Shown: positions 40,564-51,204, counted from the first letter of the stretch. The stretch is 64,000 nt of DNA from Mycobacterium sp. AZCC_0083 (GCF_014202335.1 NZ_JACHGP010000003.1:496001-560000); one strand, 5' to 3'. The notes: generated by a model from the sequence alone, not told the origin. Program-made: numbers and translations.

Positions 40564-43500
40564 CTACGGTGCGGGCCGGCTGAGCTCGTCGAACCTGGCG
40601 AGCGCGGCGTCGAGGTCCGTCTCGTCGAACACCTCGCACCGGTTGAACTGGTCGCCTTCGATCGACATGAGAACGACGTCGCGCCACTCGGCCTCGAAAC
40701 CCTCGTGCGAGATCCCGCGCCCCGCTTGGGTGAAGACCGCGCCGAGGTCGGTTAGACGGTGCACCGCCTCGATGTAGAACCTGATGTCCGGCGCAACGCC
40801 AAACGTGGCGCGCATGTACGCGGTCATATCGCCGGGCGCGAACGCTGTCACTTTGCGGTGGTCGACGTTGATCCAGTCCGACGTCGTCGGGGGCATCACG
40901 TGCCGGTTGAACGCGGCGGAGGCGCGCGAAATGAGCGACCACGTGTGGGAATGCTCGACCGCTTCGCCTGCGAGGTAGCGGGCTTCGAGTTCCTCGAACG
41001 CGGCATCGATGTCATCGGGGTCGTACTGGATGCCCGACGAAATCCGGTTGTCGCTGTCGATTTCGATGATGGTCAACAACTCGAGGCCGAACGCCTCGGG
41101 CAGCTGCCCGCCCGATACACAGGTCCGCATGAGCGCGACGCGCTCTCCGCGGGTCGCGATGACGACAGATTCCAAGTTCTTGACCCCGACGTCGACCACG
41201 GCCCGCAAATTCGCGGTCTGGGCATCACGCCCGCGTAGGACTCCGCTGCTTACCACCCGCCGACGATCGTCATTGCAAATGTCGTCGGCGACCATCTCCG
41301 CCATGGCGTCCCAGTCGCGAGCCATGAGGTACCCGTTGAAGCGGTAGTACATTCGGCTCGCCGCGTTTTCCAGCCGATGCGCTGGTCGATTGCGCTCGTC
41401 GAACCGCGCGAGCGCGGCGTCGATGTCCTCCTCTTCGAACATCTCGATGCGGTTGATCAAGTCGCCTTCAACGGTCGCAAGGCAGATTTCCCGCCATTCG
41501 GCGTCGAAACCGTCGGGCGAGATCCCACGCCCCCGCTGGGTGAAGACCGCCCCGAGGTTGTTTAGTCGGTGCACTGCCTCGATGTAGAACTTGATGTCCG
41601 GCGCAACGTCAATGGTGACACGCATGTATGGAGACATGTCGCCGGGAGCGAACGCTGTCACCTTGCGGTGGTCGATGTTGACCCAGTCCGGCGTCGTCGG
41701 GGGCATCACATGTCGGTTGAACGCGGCGGAGGCGCGCGCAATGAGCGACCACGTGTGGGAATGCTCGGCTGCTTCGCCCGCAATGTATCGAGCTTCGAGT
41801 TCCTCGAACGCAGCATCGATGTCGTCGAGGTCGAACGCCACATGTGATGCGATTCGCCCATCCGCATCGATCTCGACAATGTCGAGGGCATCGACGCGGA
41901 ACGACTCCGGCCGCTCGCTGCCCGCAGATCGGGTACGGCCAAGGACGAGGCGCTCGCCACGGATCGCAATCACTTCTGACGTGACGTGCTTGACTCCGAC
42001 CTCGGCCATTGCGGACATTGCGGCAATCACGGAATCCCGACCATCTAGGGCACCGGAGTTCACCACCCGACGACGATCGTCCGTAGCAACGTTCTGCGCT
42101 AGTAGCCGCACGATCGCGTCCCACTCGCGGCCCATGAAATGCGCCCAAAAGCGTTCGGTAACTTGGCTTGCCGCGTTCTCGAGCGGCGGCGCCGGCCGAC
42201 TGAGCTCGTCGAACCGCGCGAGCGCGGCGGCGACGTCCTCCTCTTCGAACATCTCGATGCGGTTGATCAGGTCGCCTTCAACGGTCGCAAGGCAGATTTC
42301 CCGCCATTCGGCGTCGAAACCGTCTTGCGAAGTCCCGCTGACTGCGTGGGTCCAGACCGCTCCAAGGTTGCTCAGCCGATGCACGGCCTCGGCGTAGACG
42401 CTGATGTCCGGTGCGAGATCCCACGTGGCGCCTATGTATGCGGTCAGGTCGCCGGGTGGGAACCCTCTCGCTCGACGGTGATCGATGTTCACCGAATCGG
42501 GCGTGAACCCGGGCAGTTCGCGCCTGTTGAATGCGGCAAGGCCCCGCGCGATGACCGACCACGTGTGCGCATAGGGCGCCGCTTCGCCGGCGAGGTACCG
42601 GGCATCGAGTTCGGTGAAGGCGGCGTCGATGTCGTCGAGGTCGAACGTGATGGACGCCGACATCCGTTCGTCGGCCCCGACTTCGACGATGTGGAGCATA
42701 TCCATATTGAACGCGTCGGGTGGCTGGTCTCGACCTGACCAACGCGCGCGGATGAAGGTGAGGCGCGCACCTCGGGTGGCAATGACGGTCGGTGCCACGT
42801 TCGTGAACCCGACGTCGGAGCCCTCGATGACCTGCAGGTTGATGATCTCTGCATCTCGACCGTGTCGGACTCCCGCGTTCACCACCCGACGGCGATCGTC
42901 ACTGGAATAGTCGTCGGCCAATATCTCCGCCATGGTGTCCCAGTCGCGCGCCGCGAATTGATCTAGAAAGCGTTCGGCCACTTGGCTCGCCGCGTTTTCC
43001 AGCCGCTGTGCCAGCCGGCTCAGTTCGTCGAATCTAACGAGCGCGGCATCGAGGTCTGTCTCATCGAACAGCTCGCAGCGGCTGAACGTTTGACGTTCGA
43101 CCGTCAGAATGTGAATGTCCCGCCACTCCGCGCCGAAGCCCTCTTGCGAGCTCCCATGCGCGACATGTGTGACGACACCTCCGAGGTTGCTCAGTCGATG
43201 CACCGCCGCGATGTAGATCTTGGTGTCAGGCGAGTCGTCCCAGGCAGCGTGGATGTACGCGATCATGTCGCCGGGCGCGAAAGCTGCTCCACGACGATGG
43301 TCAACGTTTTCCCATTCCGGCGTCGTCGCGAGGAGCTCGCGCCGGTTGAACGCGCCGTAGCCCTTGGCGATCACCGACCAGGCGTGCGCGTGCGGCGCCG
43401 CTTCGCCGACGAGGTAGCGCGCGTCGAGCTCCTCGATGGCGGATTCGAGGTCGTCGGCGTCGAAAAGGATGTGCGCCGTGACCCTCTCGTCAGCGTTGAT

Positions 43501-45870
43501 CTCGACGATGTCGAGCGTGTCGATGTGGAAAGCCGTTGGCCGCTGGTCCGTGCCGGAGTAGCGGGTGCGATTGAGAACAAGCCGCCCGCCGCGGGTCGCG
43601 ATCACGTCTGGAATTGCCGTTGTCACTCCAAGGTCATGGAAGGCCCGCATATTTGTGATCTCGACATCCCGACCGCGAAGGAGGTCGGCGCTCACGACTC
43701 GACGGCGATCTTCGACGAAAACGTCGGCGTCCAGCATCTCGGCCGTCGCGCCCCAGTCCTGGGCCGCGAAGCACGCCTGGACGCGCGCCGCCACTCGGCT
43801 TGCCGCGTTTTCCAGCTTCCGCGCTCGTGAACGCAGCTCCCCAAACCGGGCGAGCGCGGCGTCCACGTCGTCGTCTTCGTACACGTCCATCCGCAGTTCG
43901 TCGGGAACAAGCGAAACGATGCGAGACCACTCCAGTTTGTTCCCATGCGAGTCGGTGCCTTCGATGACGAGGCTGGCGACTGTGCCGTGGGCGTCAAGCG
44001 CTTGTACTGCCGTCGCCCGATAGCGGGCATCGGGCACGAGGGCCCACAGCTCCTCGACCGCCCGCCCGAAGTCCCCCGACCCGAACGAGACTCGTCGATG
44101 ATCGACGTATGTAAGTCCCGTGATGATCGGCCCTGGCTCATGACGGTTCGCTTCGCCGAGAGTGTCCATCGCGCTCTGCCACACGTGCGCGTACGGTGCC
44201 GCCTCGCCCGCGAGGTAGCGGGCGTCGAGCTCCTCGAAGGCGGCGTCGAAGTCATCGGGGTCGAACACGACGAGCGACGAGATTCGATCGTCGGTGTTGA
44301 TCGCGATGACGCCGAGTATCTCCGTGCGGTAGACCTCCGGCCCTTGATCGCGGCCTGAGTAGCGGGCACGCATGAGGGTGAGGTGTCCCCCACGGGTCGC
44401 GATGACGTTCGTCGACACGTTCGTGATCCAGAGGTCGTCGATTGCCTGCATGTTCAGGATCTCTGCGTCTCGACCCTGCTGAACGCCCGAATTGACTACC
44501 CGACGGCGATCGTCGCTGGAATATCCGTCGGCCAGGACTTCCGCCATGGCGTCCCAGTCGCTAGCCGCGAAGAACGCCAGGAAGCGTTCGCCTGCCTTGC
44601 TTGCGGCGTTTTCCAGCCGCGGCGTCGGACGGCTGAGCTCATCGAACTTCGCGAGTACGGCGTCGATGTCTGCCTCGTCGAATAGCTCGCAGCGGCTGAG
44701 CCGGTCGTCTTCAACCGTGTAGACAGCGCTTTCGTGCCACTCGGCGTGAAATCCCTCCTGCGAGGTCCCGCTTGCCATTTGGGTAACGACTGCGCCAAAG
44801 TCGGTCAGTCGATGCACGGCCTCGACGTAGACCATGACGTCCGGCAGTTGTTCCCAGGTGGCACGGGTGTATGCGGCCAATTCACCCGGCGCGAACGATG
44901 CCGCCCGTCGGTGATCTACGTTCACCCAGTCCGACGTCAACTCTGGGAGATCGTGCCGGTTCACCGCAGCGAATGCCCCCGTGATGACCGACCAAGCCTG
45001 CGCGTGGTCCGCGGCTTCGTCGGCCACGTAGCGGGCGTCGAGCTCCTCGACCGCGGCGTCGATGTCGTCGGGATCGAAATGTGTCCTGGCGACTGTCAGC
45101 CCATCGGTGTCGACCTCAGTGATCGATAATGCGTCGACTACCAGCCGCTCGGTGTCGGATGGCTCTCGCCGCGCGTCGCGTCCCTCGAACCGTAAACGGC
45201 TCAGGCAGAGGCGTTCGCCCCGCACCGCGAGCGGCGTCGCAGTGACCTTTTCGGCGCCGAGGGCCGCGATGACACTGACATTGGCGACCTCTGCCGCGCG
45301 GTCGTTGCTCTCTCGGCTGAAACCTCGCCGACGGTCCTCGACCCGGATGTTGTCGGTGAGCAGCGCACCGATCTCATCGAAGCGCCTATCCGCGAACAGC
45401 GCGCTACACCGACCATCGGCTCGGCTTGCAGCGTTCTCGAGCGGTGCTCGCGGATGTCGCTCCTCGAGCCGGGCACAAGCGGCGTTCAGTTCGGCCATTG
45501 CGGCGTCGAGGTCTTCGACGTCGAACCACAACTGATGCGCGACTCGGCCGTCTTCGTTGAGGCCGACCAATTGGAGACTCTCATCACGCGGGGCTCCGGG
45601 GCTTACGTCTGCCGTCCGAACTTCCAATCGAATGAGAGCGACGCGCTCGCCTCGGACAGCGACGGCGGTGTTGCGATGCCGAGCGCCCAACTCGCGAATG
45701 AGTCTTATTTCGTGTACCCACTCGCTCGACGTGAAAGTGCGCGGAGGAAAGCCGACTATTTTCCGCCGGTTCTCCATCGAGATTTCAGACGCAAACTGCT
45801 GTTCGAACTCTTCCCACCCGTGGCGTTCGAGAAGGTCTTCCATCCGTCGGATCGCTCGCAGGCACGCGTT
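40564..45870 (-). repeat. tandem SnoaL-like module array, 810-bp period
   Basis: The 3' 5.3 kb of the giant gene consists of an A+B unit of 270 codons repeated about 6.5 times. DNA of the last units is very similar: the stretch from 40841 matches the one from 41651, and 41400-41520 matches 42210-42330, both at an offset of exactly 810 bp, with few mismatches by eye. This suggests recent duplication or gene conversion at the 3' end, and a risk of misassembly. Confidence 0.8.
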
Positions 45871-48800
45871 GTTCGGCTCCACCGCTGGCAGTCCGTGTGC
45901 AGCCGGGCCGGCCGGTAGTTCGACGCCGAGTATGCTGCGTGCCTTCTCCGCAAGTGCCGCAGCTCCTTTCAGGTCATACAGTTCGACCGCTCGACTGGCG
46001 GCCGCCCGTGCACCCATGGTGTCGCCGGCGGCGCCCAAAACAGTCGCGAGCGCCAGACACGCGTCGCCGTGATCGACCAAGGCGTCCGTGCGCTCAGCCA
46101 GGGCGACGCCTTCCTCGGCCACCCGGCGGGCCTCGTCGTGAGCGCCGCCGCGCGCCAGTAGCTGAGCCCGAACCGTGCGCCACGCAATCGACGCTTTCAA
46201 CGCGTGGCCGGCGAGACGCTCACTCTCCGAGCATAATTCGTCGGCTTCGGCGTCTCTGTCGAGCGCCAGACAGGCTCGAGCCAGCAATGCGGCGGTCTCG
46301 GCCGTGTCAACGTCGAGTCCCATGCGACGAAAGCCGTTGTACGCCCGCCGCAAATGCGGCTCGGCGGCTGCGGGATCATCGGCGACCAACTCGACGATGC
46401 CTGCGAACTGGTCGACCTCGAGCCGAGCGTGCCGCATGCCGAGCTCGGTGAGTGTGCGTCGGGCAGAGTCGATCAGCTGCCGGCCCGCCGCGGCGCGTCC
46501 GCGAAACGCATCCAGCACGCCCTGACACCTCGTCGACGTTGCCTCCACCACAGGTGATCCAGTGGTGATGCGCAGCAGTCGCACGACGTCGAGACACCGT
46601 CCGCCCGCTCGCGGAACCGGATTGGGGCCCCACAGTGCGGCAAGTGGCGCCTGCGCCAGCACGGCGTTCACTCGGCGGTGTTCACCCGCACGTCGCGCCG
46701 CGGTCAGCGCTTGGTCCAACGCGGTTTCGCAATCGCCGATGCGCCCGAGGCGGGCCAGGCACCCGGCCCGCACGGTGTGCGCCTTGGCCTCCCCCGCGGC
46801 GTCGTCCAGTCCGGCCAGCTTTTCGGCGGCCGCGCCCACCGCGGATTCGATTTCGTCCAAGCGCTCGGGATCGGTGAGCATCGAGAGCTGGCCGTCGAAA
46901 CACGTGCCCCACGCCGCGAGGCGGCCGGAATCGCCCGCGGCTTCTTGCAACTGCGAGACTGCGCCCCTTGCCGGAACCACGTCACCCGCGGCCAGCAGCG
47001 CCTCACAGCGAGCGACCAGCAGCTCGGCTTGTTGATCGCCGCGATCGGGCAGCTCGTCGTCAATCTCCTCGAGTGCGTGCCACGCCCTGTCGTAGAGGTC
47101 CGCGGCGCCTTCGTACGCCAGTCGTGCCATTGCCTGGTCCGCGGCACGCCTGCAGTACTCGACGGCCTTGGCCGCATTTCCCGCCCAAGCACATTCGAAG
47201 TAGTGGTAGGCCAATTCGGCCAGGAGCTCGTCATCCGCGCCCAGTTGTGTCTCGAGTGTCGCGGCGATCTTCTGATGCAGCCGCATACGCCGCACGGACG
47301 CCAGCTCGGCGAGCAGCGACTGTCGGACGATGGCGTGGTTGAACCGGTAACGACCGCCAGGTTCTTCGATCACGATGCCCGCCTTGGACGCTTCGTCGAA
47401 CGCGTCGATGAGGTCTTCGCCAACCACACTTTCGACCAACGCCAGCGCAAAGTGGCTGCCGACGACGGCGGCCGCCGCAAGTGCCTTGTTCGTCTCCGTC
47501 GGAAGCCGAGAAAGCCTGCGGCTCACGGCTTCCCGAACTCCCTGAGGCAGGGTGCTCGGATCCCAGCGGCCACCGCTTTCATCCACGTGGCGCAGCGCCT
47601 CGATGAGGAAGAACGGATTGCCACCCGTGACCGTCGCCAGTGCCCGGGCCAGCTCTTCGTCGTCGTAGCCGGCCTCGGCGAGGTATGCACTCACGTCGAC
47701 CTGGTCGAGGCCGCTGAGCTGAAGGCGCGTGGCGGAGCCGTCGCGGTTGAGGTCGGCGAGCATCGCCGCCAGAGGGTGCGAGCGATCGAGGTCGGTGCTG
47801 CGATAGGTGCCGACGACTTGCACGCGGGCGTGCTCGCCGAAGCGCAGGAGATGGCGCAGGAGAAGCAACGTCGGCTTCGCCGCCCAGTGCAGGTCGTCGA
47901 GAATCAGGACAACGGGTGCGTTGGTGGAGGCGACTCCGAGCACCGCGACGACGGCATCGAAAAGTGCATAGCGCTCGGTATCCGGGTCGGCGCGCGTCGG
48001 CGCGGCGAGGTCCGGTAGGACGTCGGTGAGTCCGGGAACCAATGAGAGGAGCGCTTCGACGCCGCGCAGCCCTCGCAGCCGACTCGCACCGAGGCTGGGA
48101 AGGAGCGCACGCAGGGCTTCCGCGAATGGCTGGTAGGGCGCACCAAGGTCCTCGTCGCAACGACCGTAGAGGACGATCGCGCCTTGGTCGTAGGCGTGTC
48201 GGGACCATTCACCGGCTAGGCGCGTCTTGCCGACGCCGGGTTCTCCCGCGATCAGCACCGCATGCGCGCCGCCGTCAAGCGCGGTGTGCCATGTGGACAG
48301 AAGTCGCTCGAGTTCGCGACCACGCCCAACGAAGGGTCCAGGCCCCGCCAGCACCGCCGGCAGGGCAGGCCGTTCGATCGGTGCGTCGGGGGTGACGGCT
48401 TGGAGCTCGTCACCGGTCTCCAAGCGGAGCTCGAACACGTGCTCCGGGCGCGGGAGGTTTTTCAGCTGCCGCATCCCGAGGTCGACCAGCACGACATCGT
48501 CGGGAAGTGTGTCGATGACGAGCTCGGCCGTCGCGCCCGAGCAGAGGATCTGGCCACCGGCCGCCAGCGATCGCAGGCGGGCGGCGCGGTTGACCGCCCG
48601 GCCGAAATAGTCGCCGTCGCGAAGCTCGACCTCGCCGGTGTGCAGCGCCACGCGGATGCGCATGGGCGCCAACAGTTCCCATGGCTCATGACGGATCGCT
48701 TCCTGCAGCTCGATGGCGCTGGCGGCCGCTGCCGACGGCCGGTCGAAGACCGAGAACGTCGCGTCACCCTCGCCGCGAGTCTTGATGAGCCGCCCGCCGC

Positions 48801-49701
48801 GAGACGTGACGACCTGTTCGACGATTTCGTCGTGTCTGGCCAGCGCCATCGCCATGGCGTCGGCCTGCGCCTCCCACACGGCGGTTGAGCCTTCGATGTC
48901 GGTGAGTAGGAAGGTCACCGCCCGGGTCACGGATTGAAGTTGCGGCGACACAGGCATTTCCAGCGCATCGTCCTGCGCAACGATAGCGGCCTCGAGCCGG
49001 CGAAGGTCCGGCCCGGGATCGACGCCCAGCTCGTCGGCCAGCAGTGACCGGGCACGCCGGAACGCGCCCAGGGCTTCACCTTGTCTGCCTGCGCGATAGA
49101 GGGCGAGCATCAACTGCCCCCAACGCCTCTCGCGCAATGGCGCGTCGCCCACCGCGGACTCCAACTCGCCGATGATCTCGGCAGCGCGGCCCGTCGCGAG
49201 CAGGGCGTCGGCGCGGTCCTCCACCAACGCGGCGTGGCCTTCGATCCAGCGCGTTTTCTCGGACGTGCCTCGCGAGCCCTCGGGAAGCTCGGGGACCCCA
49301 CGCCAGAGCGCCAACGCCTCGTTGAATCGGGCCACCGCTTGGCTGGTGTCCCCAGCGGCGATCGCGTCGCGACCCAGCCCCGCGGCCACCCTGTAGCGAG
49401 TGGCATCGATCTCGGTCGTCGTCAGGGTCCAGCCCGTCCCCGCCGTCAACACGAAGCCGTCACCCAGGGTGCGACGCAGAGACGAGACGTGAGTCTGGAG
49501 TGCCTTGGCCGCGGTCCGCGGCGGATCATCGCCCCACAGGAGTTCCACGAGCGCGTCAGCCGACACGACCGAACCCGCATGCAGCCCGAGCATCGTGAGG
49601 AGGGCGCGCGGTTTGGCGCCGGGGATCGCGACCGGCAGGCCGTACTGCCGGACCTGAAGCGGCCCCAGAACCCCCAACTCCACCTGTTGAAGCGTAATCA
49701 C
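40564..49701 (-). CDS. giant BTAD-cyclase-AAA-TPR regulator with about 13 C-terminal SnoaL-like modules
   Basis: This is a single 3045-aa open frame. Order: winged-helix DNA-binding and BTAD (about 5-245; LGPLQVRQYGLPVAIPG, GRQGEALGAFRRARSLLADE); class III nucleotide cyclase (about 258-425; TFLLTDIEGSTAVWE and GEGDATFSVF carry the two metal Asp, AVNRAARL the Asn/Arg pair); AAA/STAND ATPase (about 455-760; Walker A AGEPGVGKTR at about 487, Walker B VVLILDDLHWA at about 602); TPR-like helices to about 1265; then to the end alternating modules A (LENAAS...DDRRRVVN...GRDAEI...ATRGERL...FDPDDIDAAFEELDARY) and B (HTWSVIARASAAFNRRELP...NVDHRRVTAFAPGDMTAY...FYIEAVHRL). Six A, six B and one divergent copy are counted. 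Cytoplasmic; the signal sensed is unknown. Confidence 0.85.
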   Translation of the reverse strand: MITLQQVELGVLGPLQVRQYGLPVAIPGAKPRALLTMLGLHAGSVVSADALVELLWGDDPPRTAAKALQTHVSSLRRTLGDGFVLTAGTGWTLTTTEIDATRYRVAAGLGRDAIAAGDTSQAVARFNEALALWRGVPELPEGSRGTSEKTRWIEGHAALVEDRADALLATGRAAEIIGELESAVGDAPLRERRWGQLMLALYRAGRQGEALGAFRRARSLLADELGVDPGPDLRRLEAAIVAQDDALEMPVSPQLQSVTRAVTFLLTDIEGSTAVWEAQADAMAMALARHDEIVEQVVTSRGGRLIKTRGEGDATFSVFDRPSAAAASAIELQEAIRHEPWELLAPMRIRVALHTGEVELRDGDYFGRAVNRAARLRSLAAGGQILCSGATAELVIDTLPDDVVLVDLGMRQLKNLPRPEHVFELRLETGDELQAVTPDAPIERPALPAVLAGPGPFVGRGRELERLLSTWHTALDGGAHAVLIAGEPGVGKTRLAGEWSRHAYDQGAIVLYGRCDEDLGAPYQPFAEALRALLPSLGASRLRGLRGVEALLSLVPGLTDVLPDLAAPTRADPDTERYALFDAVVAVLGVASTNAPVVLILDDLHWAAKPTLLLLRHLLRFGEHARVQVVGTYRSTDLDRSHPLAAMLADLNRDGSATRLQLSGLDQVDVSAYLAEAGYDDEELARALATVTGGNPFFLIEALRHVDESGGRWDPSTLPQGVREAVSRRLSRLPTETNKALAAAAVVGSHFALALVESVVGEDLIDAFDEASKAGIVIEEPGGRYRFNHAIVRQSLLAELASVRRMRLHQKIAATLETQLGADDELLAELAYHYFECAWAGNAAKAVEYCRRAADQAMARLAYEGAADLYDRAWHALEEIDDELPDRGDQQAELLVARCEALLAAGDVVPARGAVSQLQEAAGDSGRLAAWGTCFDGQLSMLTDPERLDEIESAVGAAAEKLAGLDDAAGEAKAHTVRAGCLARLGRIGDCETALDQALTAARRAGEHRRVNAVLAQAPLAALWGPNPVPRAGGRCLDVVRLLRITTGSPVVEATSTRCQGVLDAFRGRAAAGRQLIDSARRTLTELGMRHARLEVDQFAGIVELVADDPAAAEPHLRRAYNGFRRMGLDVDTAETAALLARACLALDRDAEADELCSESERLAGHALKASIAWRTVRAQLLARGGAHDEARRVAEEGVALAERTDALVDHGDACLALATVLGAAGDTMGARAAASRAVELYDLKGAAALAEKARSILGVELPAGPAAHGLPAVEPNNACLRAIRRMEDLLERHGWEEFEQQFASEISMENRRKIVGFPPRTFTSSEWVHEIRLIRELGARHRNTAVAVRGERVALIRLEVRTADVSPGAPRDESLQLVGLNEDGRVAHQLWFDVEDLDAAMAELNAACARLEERHPRAPLENAASRADGRCSALFADRRFDEIGALLTDNIRVEDRRRGFSRESNDRAAEVANVSVIAALGAEKVTATPLAVRGERLCLSRLRFEGRDARREPSDTERLVVDALSITEVDTDGLTVARTHFDPDDIDAAVEELDARYVADEAADHAQAWSVITGAFAAVNRHDLPELTSDWVNVDHRRAASFAPGELAAYTRATWEQLPDVMVYVEAVHRLTDFGAVVTQMASGTSQEGFHAEWHESAVYTVEDDRLSRCELFDEADIDAVLAKFDELSRPTPRLENAASKAGERFLAFFAASDWDAMAEVLADGYSSDDRRRVVNSGVQQGRDAEILNMQAIDDLWITNVSTNVIATRGGHLTLMRARYSGRDQGPEVYRTEILGVIAINTDDRISSLVVFDPDDFDAAFEELDARYLAGEAAPYAHVWQSAMDTLGEANRHEPGPIITGLTYVDHRRVSFGSGDFGRAVEELWALVPDARYRATAVQALDAHGTVASLVIEGTDSHGNKLEWSRIVSLVPDELRMDVYEDDDVDAALARFGELRSRARKLENAASRVAARVQACFAAQDWGATAEMLDADVFVEDRRRVVSADLLRGRDVEITNMRAFHDLGVTTAIPDVIATRGGRLVLNRTRYSGTDQRPTAFHIDTLDIVEINADERVTAHILFDADDLESAIEELDARYLVGEAAPHAHAWSVIAKGYGAFNRRELLATTPEWENVDHRRGAAFAPGDMIAYIHAAWDDSPDTKIYIAAVHRLSNLGGVVTHVAHGSSQEGFGAEWRDIHILTVERQTFSRCELFDETDLDAALVRFDELSRLAQRLENAASQVAERFLDQFAARDWDTMAEILADDYSSDDRRRVVNAGVRHGRDAEIINLQVIEGSDVGFTNVAPTVIATRGARLTFIRARWSGRDQPPDAFNMDMLHIVEVGADERMSASITFDLDDIDAAFTELDARYLAGEAAPYAHTWSVIARGLAAFNRRELPGFTPDSVNIDHRRARGFPPGDLTAYIGATWDLAPDISVYAEAVHRLSNLGAVWTHAVSGTSQDGFDAEWREICLATVEGDLINRIEMFEEEDVAAALARFDELSRPAPPLENAASQVTERFWAHFMGREWDAIVRLLAQNVATDDRRRVVNSGALDGRDSVIAAMSAMAEVGVKHVTSEVIAIRGERLVLGRTRSAGSERPESFRVDALDIVEIDADGRIASHVAFDLDDIDAAFEELEARYIAGEAAEHSHTWSLIARASAAFNRHVMPPTTPDWVNIDHRKVTAFAPGDMSPYMRVTIDVAPDIKFYIEAVHRLNNLGAVFTQRGRGISPDGFDAEWREICLATVEGDLINRIEMFEEEDIDAALARFDERNRPAHRLENAASRMYYRFNGYLMARDWDAMAEMVADDICNDDRRRVVSSGVLRGRDAQTANLRAVVDVGVKNLESVVIATRGERVALMRTCVSGGQLPEAFGLELLTIIEIDSDNRISSGIQYDPDDIDAAFEELEARYLAGEAVEHSHTWSLISRASAAFNRHVMPPTTSDWINVDHRKVTAFAPGDMTAYMRATFGVAPDIRFYIEAVHRLTDLGAVFTQAGRGISHEGFEAEWRDVVLMSIEGDQFNRCEVFDETDLDAALARFDELSRPAP

Positions 49702-49781
49702 CTAGCCATCGTCCGGAAGGCGATTCAACGGGTGGTCAAGGTTTGGTAAAGGGTCCGCGCTCAGGCGGGGCCATTACCAAA

Positions 49782-51131
49782 CTACGTCGAGACGGTCGTG
49801 ACCAGGTTTTCGATCCGGCGCCCCAGGGCATGGACTTGCCAGCCGGCGGTCTGCCATTTCGCGACATCCAGGCAATTGCGCCCGTCGACAACGACTTTCG
49901 CGCGCACGGTCTCGGCGAGCTGGTGGGGATCGAGGTCGACGAACTCCTGCCACTCGGTGAGCACCAGCACGGCGTCGGCGCGCTCGCAGGCGTCGATCGC
50001 CGATGTCGAGTAGTTCAGCGTGGGAAAGACCCGCTGCGAATTCTCCATGGCCTTGGGGTCGAACACGTTGACGGTGGCACCGTTGAGTTGCAGCAGGCCC
50101 GCCACGTTGAGTGCGGGTGAGTCGCGGACGTCGTCGGATTCGGGTTTGAACGCCGCACCGAGAACGGCGATGTTGGCACCGAGCAGCGAGCCGCCGCACG
50201 CCTTCATGGCCAACTCCACCATGCGGGTGCGCCTGCGCATGTTGATGCTGTCCACCTCGCGCAGGAACGTCAGTGCGTGGTTGGCTCCCAGTTCGCCCGC
50301 GCGGGCCATGAACGCGCGGATGTCCTTCGGTAGGCAGCCCCCGCCGAATCCCAGTCCGGCGTTGAGAAATCGCCTCCCGATGCGAGGGTCGTACCCGAGC
50401 GCGTCGGCGAGCAGCGTGACGTCGGCGTCGACGGCCTCGCACACCTCCGAGATCGCGTTGATGAAGGAGATCTTGGTGGCCAGGAAGGCGTTCGCCGACA
50501 CCTTCACCAACTCCGCGGTCTGAAGATCGGTGACCAGGAACGGCACCTCCTCGCCGAGCAGCGGCGCGTACAGTTCGCGCACCGCTGGCTCGGCGCGCAC
50601 TGAATCCCGTTGCACGCCAAGCACGATGCGGTCGGGGTGCAGGGTGTCGTGTACCGCGAAGCCCTCGCGGAGGAACTCCGGATTCCAGGCCACCTCGACG
50701 TCGACTCCCGACGGCGCGAGAGCGCGGGCCCGCTCGGCCAATTCGGCCGCGGTGCCCACCGGCACGGTCGACTTGCCGACGATCACCGCCGAGCGGCGCA
50801 ACCGCGGCACCAACGTGTCGATCACCGCGTGGACGTGACGCAGGTCGGCGCCGTATTCGCCCTTCTTCTGCGGGGTTCCGACGCCGAGGAAGTGCACGTC
50901 GGCGAACTCGGCGGCCTCTTCGTAGTCCGTGGTGAAACGCAGTCGTCCGGCATCCAGGTTGTCGCGCAGGACTTTTCGCAGGCCTGGCTCGTAGAAGGGG
51001 ATGTCGCCCGACGCCAACTTGGCGATCTTGCCGGGGTCGATGTCGACGCCGACGACCTCATGGCCCAGTTCAGCCATCCCGGCGGCGTGTGTCGCTCCGA
51101 GGTAGCCCGTGCCGAACACTGTGCATCGCAT
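49782..51131 (-). CDS. udgA: UDP-glucose 6-dehydrogenase UdgA (Rv0322 type)
   Basis: This 449-aa cytoplasmic NAD-dependent enzyme oxidises UDP-glucose to UDP-glucuronate. Motifs: FGTGYLG (residues 6-12), VGVDIDPGKIAKLASGDIPF, STVPVGTA, WNPEFLREG (about 145), the catalytic Cys in LGFGGGCLPKDI (about 268) and LGAAFKPESDDVRDSPAL. It is the orthologue of Rv0322 by position near dcd. The giant gene follows 80 bp downstream in the same direction. Confidence 0.93.
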   Translation of the reverse strand: MRCTVFGTGYLGATHAAGMAELGHEVVGVDIDPGKIAKLASGDIPFYEPGLRKVLRDNLDAGRLRFTTDYEEAAEFADVHFLGVGTPQKKGEYGADLRHVHAVIDTLVPRLRRSAVIVGKSTVPVGTAAELAERARALAPSGVDVEVAWNPEFLREGFAVHDTLHPDRIVLGVQRDSVRAEPAVRELYAPLLGEEVPFLVTDLQTAELVKVSANAFLATKISFINAISEVCEAVDADVTLLADALGYDPRIGRRFLNAGLGFGGGCLPKDIRAFMARAGELGANHALTFLREVDSINMRRRTRMVELAMKACGGSLLGANIAVLGAAFKPESDDVRDSPALNVAGLLQLNGATVNVFDPKAMENSQRVFPTLNYSTSAIDACERADAVLVLTEWQEFVDLDPHQLAETVRAKVVVDGRNCLDVAKWQTAGWQVHALGRRIENLVTTVST

Positions 51132-51204
51132 ACTGCCTTGATAGGCCGCCCCGATGTTCTAACTGCTACGGGACACTTAGCGCCAGACCAACGGCAGGTG
51201 TCCG

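Noticed and set aside
40564-45870. Repeated sequence in the giant gene considered as a mobile element array.
   Set aside because: Repeats are in frame, encode one protein and lack transposase genes or terminal inverted repeats.
47579-48208. Several Arg-rich frames inside the giant gene.
   Set aside because: They are typical high-GC shadows of the real frame, which carries the Walker motifs.
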